NCBI GenBank assembly: GCA_017311185.1
Contig: JAESUZ010002877.1
Coordinates: forward strand, 1-64,000
Length of the DNA: 64,000 bases
From: Proteles cristata cristata
Lineage: Eukaryota > Chordata > Mammalia > Carnivora > Hyaenidae
Reading direction: 5' to 3'
Notes under the pieces: generated by a model
What the model was told of the DNA's origin: nothing
Database searches by the model: none
Seen by the model: the letters and a program-made list of their open reading frames with translations, nothing else
Program-made: the position numbers and the translations under genes
In this document: one piece after another, positions 59,471-64,000 of the stretch
Numbering within the stretch: position 1 is the stretch's first letter
How the letters are laid out: each line of letters starts with the position of its first letter

Positions 59471-60097
59471 AGTGAAATAGAAAGTAGGCAAACAGAGCAC
59501 ATCAACAGAATCAAAGGTGGCTATTTGAAAGATTTTAAATGTTGATAAATTCCAAGCAAGCTGCTCTGAAAGACTAAAAGGACATAAATGATTAATATGA
59601 AGAAGACCATTACAGAGTCTATAGATAACAAAAACAGAAATACTCTATGCCAAATATTCAACAACTTAGATAAAATGAAGAAATCCTTGGAAATACAACT
59701 TAATAAACCTGACACAATGAGACAAAGTCTAAACTGCTCTCTTTCTATAAATACGTATATAAAGAAATTTAACGTATAATCAAAAACCTTCTTACAAAGA
59801 AAACTTTAAGCTCAGATGGTTTTAATGAAGTCTATCAAACATTTAAACAAATACTTCCAATCTTTCACAAAATCTTTCGGAAAAAAAAGAGAGAAGGGAA
59901 AATTTCCCAACTCATTTTATGATGTTAACATATCTCTGACACACACACAAAAAAATGATAAAGACATTACAAGAAAATTACAGACTACTATGCTTCATGA
60001 ATATACACAAAAAGGCTCTGACAAAATATCAGCAAGTAAAATCAATCAACCTGTATCTATCTCCTTTATTTAAAAAAAAAAAATCTATCTATCTCCA
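59471..60097 (+). mobile_element. Ancient L1M: ORF2 linker and start of reverse transcriptase
   Basis: TATGCCAAATATTCAACAAC, TTAGATAAAATGAAGAAATC, CAGATGGTTTTAATGAAGTC, AGACTACTATGCTTCATGAA and TCTGACAAAATATCAGCAAG align in order to L1 ORF2. Confidence 0.88.
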
Positions 60098-60265
60098 GGG
60101 AACCTGGGTAGCTCAGGCATTTGACTGTCCAAATCCTGATTTCAGCTCAGGTCACAATACTAGGGTCATGGTATCGAGCTCTGCGTGGAGCCTGCTTGAG
60201 ATTCTTTCTCTTTCCTTCTGGCCCTCTCCCCTATTCATACTCTCTAAACTTAAAAAAAAAAAAAA
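60098..60265 (+). mobile_element. Older-type SINEC nested in L1
   Basis: GGGAACCTGGGTAGCTCAGG head, GTGGAGCCTGCTTGAGATTC middle, A tail. The target CTATCTCC is repeated at both ends. Confidence 0.88.
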
Positions 60266-60635
60266 ATCTATCTCCTATAAAAAATAAGATTGTATCATGA
60301 CCAAGTGATATTTACCATGGGAATAGTTTAAGATATAAAAATCAATCATGTATTCACCGCATTAAAAGAATAAAGAAGAAAAATCCTATTAGAATATTAT
60401 TAGATGGAATTCTGCATTGGACAAAATGCAACACCCATTCATGACAGAAACCCTCAGTAAACTAGGAAAAGAAAGGAAGTTCCTAAACCCAATAAAGTAT
60501 ATCTATAAAAAAAAAAAAATCTATGGTTAACATCATACTTATTCGTAAAACACTGAACTTTTTTTTTCCTTTAAGAATAGGAATAAAGGAAGGATGCTTT
60601 TTCTCACTACTTCAATTAAAAATTAGTAATGGAAA
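60266..60635 (+). mobile_element. Ancient L1M: reverse transcriptase region
   Basis: ATTGTATCATGACCAAGTGA, AAAATCAATCATGTATTCAC, AACACCCATTCATGACAGAA and TGGTTAACATCATACTTATT match L1 RT codons. The FADD-box region itself is degraded. Confidence 0.88.
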
Positions 60636-60843
60636 GGGTGCCTGAGTGACTCAGTTGGTTAAACGTCTGTCTTAAGCTCAGGTCATGATCTCGCAGTTCG
60701 TAAGTTTGTACCTGACTGTACAGACAGCTCAGAGCCTGGAATCTGTTTCAGATTCTGTGTCTCCCTTTCTCTGCCCCTCCTCTGCTTGTGCTCTATCTCT
60801 CTCTTTCTGTCTCTCTCAAAAATAAACACTAAAAAAAAACCCT
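60636..60843 (+). mobile_element. SINEC nested in L1
   Basis: AAGGGTGCCTGAGTGACTCA head, CTCAAAAATAAACACTAAAA tail. AAATTAGTAATGG and AATTAGTTATTGG flank it. Confidence 0.9.
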
Positions 60844-61017
60844 TAAAAATAATTAGTTATTGGAAGGCATAGCCAATGTCATAAGACAAGGAAGAAGAAC
60901 CTGCCAGTATCCATAGATGTGATTATTTACATAGAAAACCTTATGAATTTTATAAAAATATTGGTAGTACAGGAATCAAGGTCCATACACAAAATGCAAT
61001 TATATTTTTAACAATTC
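60844..61017 (+). mobile_element. Ancient L1M: RT region, continued
   Basis: GAAGGCATAGCCAATGTCAT, TTTACATAGAAAACCTTATG and GGTCCATACACAAAATGCAA continue ORF2. Confidence 0.85.
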
Positions 61018-61219
61018 CTTTTTATTAAAGTTTATTTATTTATTTTGAGAGAGAGAGCAAGCAGGAGAGGGACAGAGAGAGAGAAGGGAGAGAATCCCAA
61101 GCAGGCTCTGTGCTGTCAGTGCAGAGCCTGAGGTGGGGCTCGATCTCACAAACTGTGAGATTATGACATGAGCCAAAATTAAGTCAGACGGTTAACTGAC
61201 TGAGCCAGCCAGGCACCCC
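61018..61219 (-). mobile_element. SINEC nested in L1, antisense
   Basis: TATTAAAGTTTATTTATTTA tail to GAGCCAGCCAGGCACCCC head. The L1 sequence AAATGCAATTATATTTT is repeated as AAAAGCAATTATATTTT. Confidence 0.93.
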
Positions 61220-61452
61220 AAAAGCAATTATATTTTAAAATGCTAATAACCCACAATAGGAAAATGAAATTTTAAAGAGCAATACAGTTTATAATCTCAT
61301 AAAAACATGCCAAATATCAGAAATTTACTAGAAAACACGCAAGATCTCTCCATTGAATTTACAGAACATTTATGAGAAATATTAAACAAAATCTAAATAA
61401 ATACACAAATATACCATGTTTACCTACTGGAAGACTCAATACTGTTAAGATG
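61220..61452 (+). mobile_element. Ancient L1M: ORF2 C-terminal region, part 1
   Basis: ATGCTAATAACCCACAATAG, ATACAGTTTATAATCTCATA and GGAAGACTCAATACTGTTAA align to the L1 ORF2 C-terminal domain. Confidence 0.85.
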
Positions 61453-62285
61453 TTTATTCTACATTTCAAATGTTGTCTTCTTAGTTCCACAGTTTCCATC
61501 TGGAAAACTGGCTTGAGATTTCCTATCTTTGATTCACTGAAGCATTATTTTCCTGTACATCTTTGTTCATAGTTATAGTAGCCACTTTAAAATCCTCGTC
61601 TATTAATTCCATCATCTGAGCCTCCTTAAGACTGGTCTCCATTGATTATCTTTCATTCTATGAATGGGTCATGTTTTCCTGTTTTTTCATATGTTGAATA
61701 ATTTCATATTGCATCCTGGACACTGTGAAATGTTATAGATACTGGATAGTATTATATTGCTCCAAAGACCGTGTGTGCGTGTGTGCGTGTGTGCGTGTGT
61801 GTGTTGTTTTAAGCAGGCAGCTAATTTGGTGAAACTCCACCTGCAATTCTTTCGTCTCCTCAGTGGGCCAGGGCTCTATGTTCAGTTCTTTTAGTTCTAA
61901 CCGTGTAGTTTAGAGCAGATCTCCACCTTTCTGGCTGCCTCGTTTCCAGGGTTCTCCTTTTACTCTTCTAGCAGGTGTGGCTGTCCTGAACTCCAGCCTC
62001 TAGTTCGTTAAGCCAGCTAGTTTGGATTGCTATGCAAGTTCTAATTGCAAACTGTGGCCTGCCCTCAGATTAAAAGGCAATAACTAAAAAACAAAGGGAA
62101 AGCTCACCTCTTACAGTTCCCTTCCTCCAAATGTTCATTCCCTTCTTCCAAGTACTGGTTTCTCTTAAACCTACCAGCTTTTGTTTGCCCTGCACTGCCT
62201 TCAGGTAATTGTATTTTGTGTTTTATCCAGCAGTCTGATCAGATAAGAACTTACTCAGCCACTACCAGAACCGGAAACCACCTCC
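61453..62285 (-). mobile_element. L1M-like fragment inserted within the larger L1
   Basis: GATTATCTTTCATTCTATGA, ATGGGTCATGTTTTCCTGTT, TCCTGGACACTGTGAAATGT and TTTAAGCAGGCAGCTAATTT resemble an antisense L1M-type 3' UTR. The host ORF2 text stops at GTTAAGATG and resumes at AAAATCCCAGTCGG, so this piece is a nested insert. A (GTGTGC)n tract lies at 61771-61804. Confidence 0.6.
61771..61804 (+). repeat. GT-rich microsatellite
   Basis: Three GTGTGTGC units (GTGTGTGCGTGTGTGCGTGT) and a closing GTGTGTGT. Confidence 0.9.
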
Positions 62286-62365
62286 AACTGCAATCACAAT
62301 AAAAATCCCAGTCGGCTTTGCTATTATTGAAGAAACTGACCAGTTGATTTTTAAATTTATATGGA
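62286..62365 (+). mobile_element. Ancient L1M: ORF2 C-terminal region, part 2
   Basis: CACAATAAAAATCCCAGTCG and CAGTTGATTTTTAAATTTAT resume the host L1. Confidence 0.8.
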
Positions 62366-62578
62366 GGGGCGCCTGGGTGGCTCAGTCGGTTAAGTGTCCG
62401 ACTTCGGCTCAGGTCATGATCTCACGCTTCATAGGTTTGAGCCCCGCATCGGGCCCTGTGCTGACAGCCAGCTCAGAGCCTGGAGTCTGTCTTCGGATTC
62501 TGTGTCTCCATCTCTCTCTGACCCTCCCCTGCTCATGCTGTCACTCTCTCTCAAAAATAAATAAAACATCAAAAAAAT
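62366..62578 (+). mobile_element. SINEC nested in L1
   Basis: A near-consensus copy with GGGGCGCCTGGGTGGCTCAG head, GACAGCCAGCTCAGAGCCTG and a long A-rich tail. TTTATATGGA and AATTATATGGA flank it. Confidence 0.95.
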
Positions 62579-62997
62579 TAAAATTATATGGAAAAGTCAA
62601 AGAATCTAGAAGAGTCAAAACAATTTTTAAAAGGGAGACTTACATTACCTGGTTTCAAGGCCACTATATAAAAACCACAATCAAGATAGTGCAGCAGAGG
62701 CATAAGAGCAAATAAACAGATCAATGAAACAGAATAAAGAGTTCAGAAACAGATCCATAAATATATGGTCAATCGATTTTTGACCATTGTTGCAAAGTGA
62801 ATTCAATGGGGAAAATAACATTTTTTTTAGCAAATAGTGCTAAAACTATGGACATCCATATGAAAAAAAATGAACATCAATCTCTACTTCATTCCACAGA
62901 CAAAAATAAATTTAAGTTGGGTTACAGACCCCCAAACCTAAAAGCCTCCAGAAGAAAATATGATGCTTTTGCAAACTTGTCACAGGCAAAGATTTCT
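62579..62997 (+). mobile_element. Ancient L1M: ORF2 C-terminal region, part 3
   Basis: AGGGAGACTTACATTACCTG, CACAATCAAGATAGTGCAGC, ACAGATCAATGAAACAGAAT, TATATGGTCAATCGATTTTT and CCTCCAGAAGAAAATATGAT align to the ORF2 C-terminal domain. Confidence 0.9.
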
Positions 62998-63170
62998 TTT
63001 TTTTAATCTTTTAATGTTTTTTCATTATGAGAGAGAAAGAGACAGAGAGCAAGTTGGGGAGGGGCAGAGAAGGAGGGAGACACAGTGTTTGAAGCAGGCT
63101 CCAGGCTCTGAGCTGTAAGCACAGAGCCCGATGCAGGGCTCAAACCCATGAACTTCAAGATCATGACCTC
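62998..63170 (-). mobile_element. SINEC, antisense, lacking its head
   Basis: TTTTTTTAATCTTTTAATGT tail to AAGATCATGACCTCAG. The tRNA-head portion is missing. It abuts an oppositely oriented SINE. Confidence 0.9.
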
Positions 63171-63300
63171 AGGGGCCCCTGGCTGGCTCAGCTGGTGGAG
63201 CATGTGACTCTTGATCTTTGGGTGGTAAGTCTGAACCCCATGTTGGGTGTAGAGATTACTGAAAATAAAATCTTTTAAAAATAAATTAAACTTTATTAAA
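63171..63300 (+). mobile_element. Older-type SINEC, head to head with previous
   Basis: GGGGCCCCTGGCTGGCTCAG head, CTCTTGATCTTTGGGTGGTA, ACCCCATGTTGGGTGTAGAG, then AAATAAAATC tail. Confidence 0.85.
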
Positions 63301-63605
63301 ATTAAACATTTCTGCTCATCAAAAGATACCACTAAGAAAATGAACAGGTAAGCCATGCCCTGAAGAAAAAAATGTGAGAGTGGGTTCTTAATTGATAATA
63401 CATAAAGAAGTCCTATCGTTAACTGTAGATTTCAACAATAAAATGACAACCTAATTTAAAAATGTATAAAACATTTTAATACTTTCCAATAATATATATA
63501 TGAATGGCCAATAAAACATAAAAAAGCACATAAGAAGTTCTCAGTATCAGCAGTCATCAGGAAAATGAAAATAGTGCTTTACATCTCTGAAAATGAGTGA
63601 AATCA
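63301..63605 (+). mobile_element. Ancient L1M: ORF2 C-terminal region, part 4
   Basis: TCTGCTCATCAAAAGATACC, ACCTAATTTAAAAATGTATA, GAATGGCCAATAAAACATAA and AGTCATCAGGAAAATGAAAA align to the last part of ORF2. Confidence 0.9.
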
Positions 63606-63800
63606 GGGGTGCCTGGGCAGTTCAGTCGGTTGAGTGTTGGACTTCGATTCAGGTCATAACCTCACAGCTAGTAGGTTTGAGCTCCACGTTGGGCTTTGTA
63701 GTGATAGCACGGAGCCTGCTTCAGATTCTCTCTCTCCGTCTCCCTCTGACCCTCCCCAGTTCATACTCTCTCCCTCAAAAATAAACATAAAAAAAAAAGA
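63606..63800 (+). mobile_element. SINEC nested in L1
   Basis: GGGGTGCCTGGGCAGTTCAG head, GCACGGAGCCTGCTTCAGAT, tail CAAAAATAAACATAAAAAAA. Confidence 0.92.
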
Positions 63801-64000
63801 CGAAACAAAATTTTAAAATATGTTGTGTTTAAAACACAACAATACCAAATGCTGGGGAACATGTGAGCTCCTAGAATTCTCACCCATTGCTGATGGGAAT
63901 GTAAAATGATACAATAGTTTCAGAAAACTATTTGTCAGTTTCTTATAAATTACAACATATTTATATGACTTAACAGCTCTATTCCTAAGTAGAAAGCCGC
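63801..64000 (+). mobile_element. Ancient L1M: ORF2 end, runs off window
   Basis: AATGCTGGGGAACATGTGAG, CCATTGCTGATGGGAATGTA and GCTCTATTCCTAAGTAG continue the ORF2 end region to the window edge. Confidence 0.85.

Overview
The window is nuclear DNA from a carnivore, and most likely a felid. It carries about 32 copies of the tRNA-Lys-derived carnivore SINE in its feline form. This form has a 5' head with the GCCTGGGTGGCTCAG motif, a CT-rich middle and an A-rich tail. There are also carnivore L1 3' ends, and no bacterial gene organisation, operons, CRISPR arrays or viral genes. The species cannot be decided from the sequence.

The only protein-coding gene I can support is TTLL5, a tubulin and RPGR polyglutamylase also called STAMP, on the minus strand. 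Three consecutive internal exons are present: 52041-51846, 32816-32599 and 13093-13014. Their phases fit each other, the flanking bases are GT..AG, and the peptides match the extreme C-terminal region of TTLL5, roughly residues 1110-1274 of about 1281. The two complete introns are about 19.0 and 19.5 kb. The short last coding exon lies beyond the low-coordinate end and earlier exons beyond the high-coordinate end. Nearly the whole window is therefore intron of one gene.

Layout. 1-13 kb: intron with an old L1 remnant, three SINEs in the first 2 kb, a very short L1 insertion flanked by an 18-bp duplication (2.9 kb), a strong CTCF-like motif (8.5 kb) and a tail-only retro-insertion (11.5 kb). 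13-32.6 kb: intron with L2, MIR and MER20 fossils, an antisense L1 (19.9-21.3 kb), a retroposed tRNA-Met 5' half (24.04 kb), a run of SINEs and an L1 3' end split by a SINE (27-28.3 kb). 32.8-51.8 kb: intron dense in SINEs, including a SINE-in-SINE nest (39.4-39.9 kb) and a young-looking subfamily. 52-64 kb: intron with an ancient L1 from about 57.6 kb to the window edge. That L1 still reads in order from ORF1 through endonuclease and reverse transcriptase, and is interrupted by eight SINEs and two other inserts.

No previously undescribed gene system is visible. The points most worth a second look are the retroposed tRNA half, the tail-only insertion, the CTCF-like site, and sense-oriented SINEs that bring acceptor-like tracts and AATAAA into TTLL5 introns. 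Repeat family names come from memory of consensus sequences and the boundaries are approximate.
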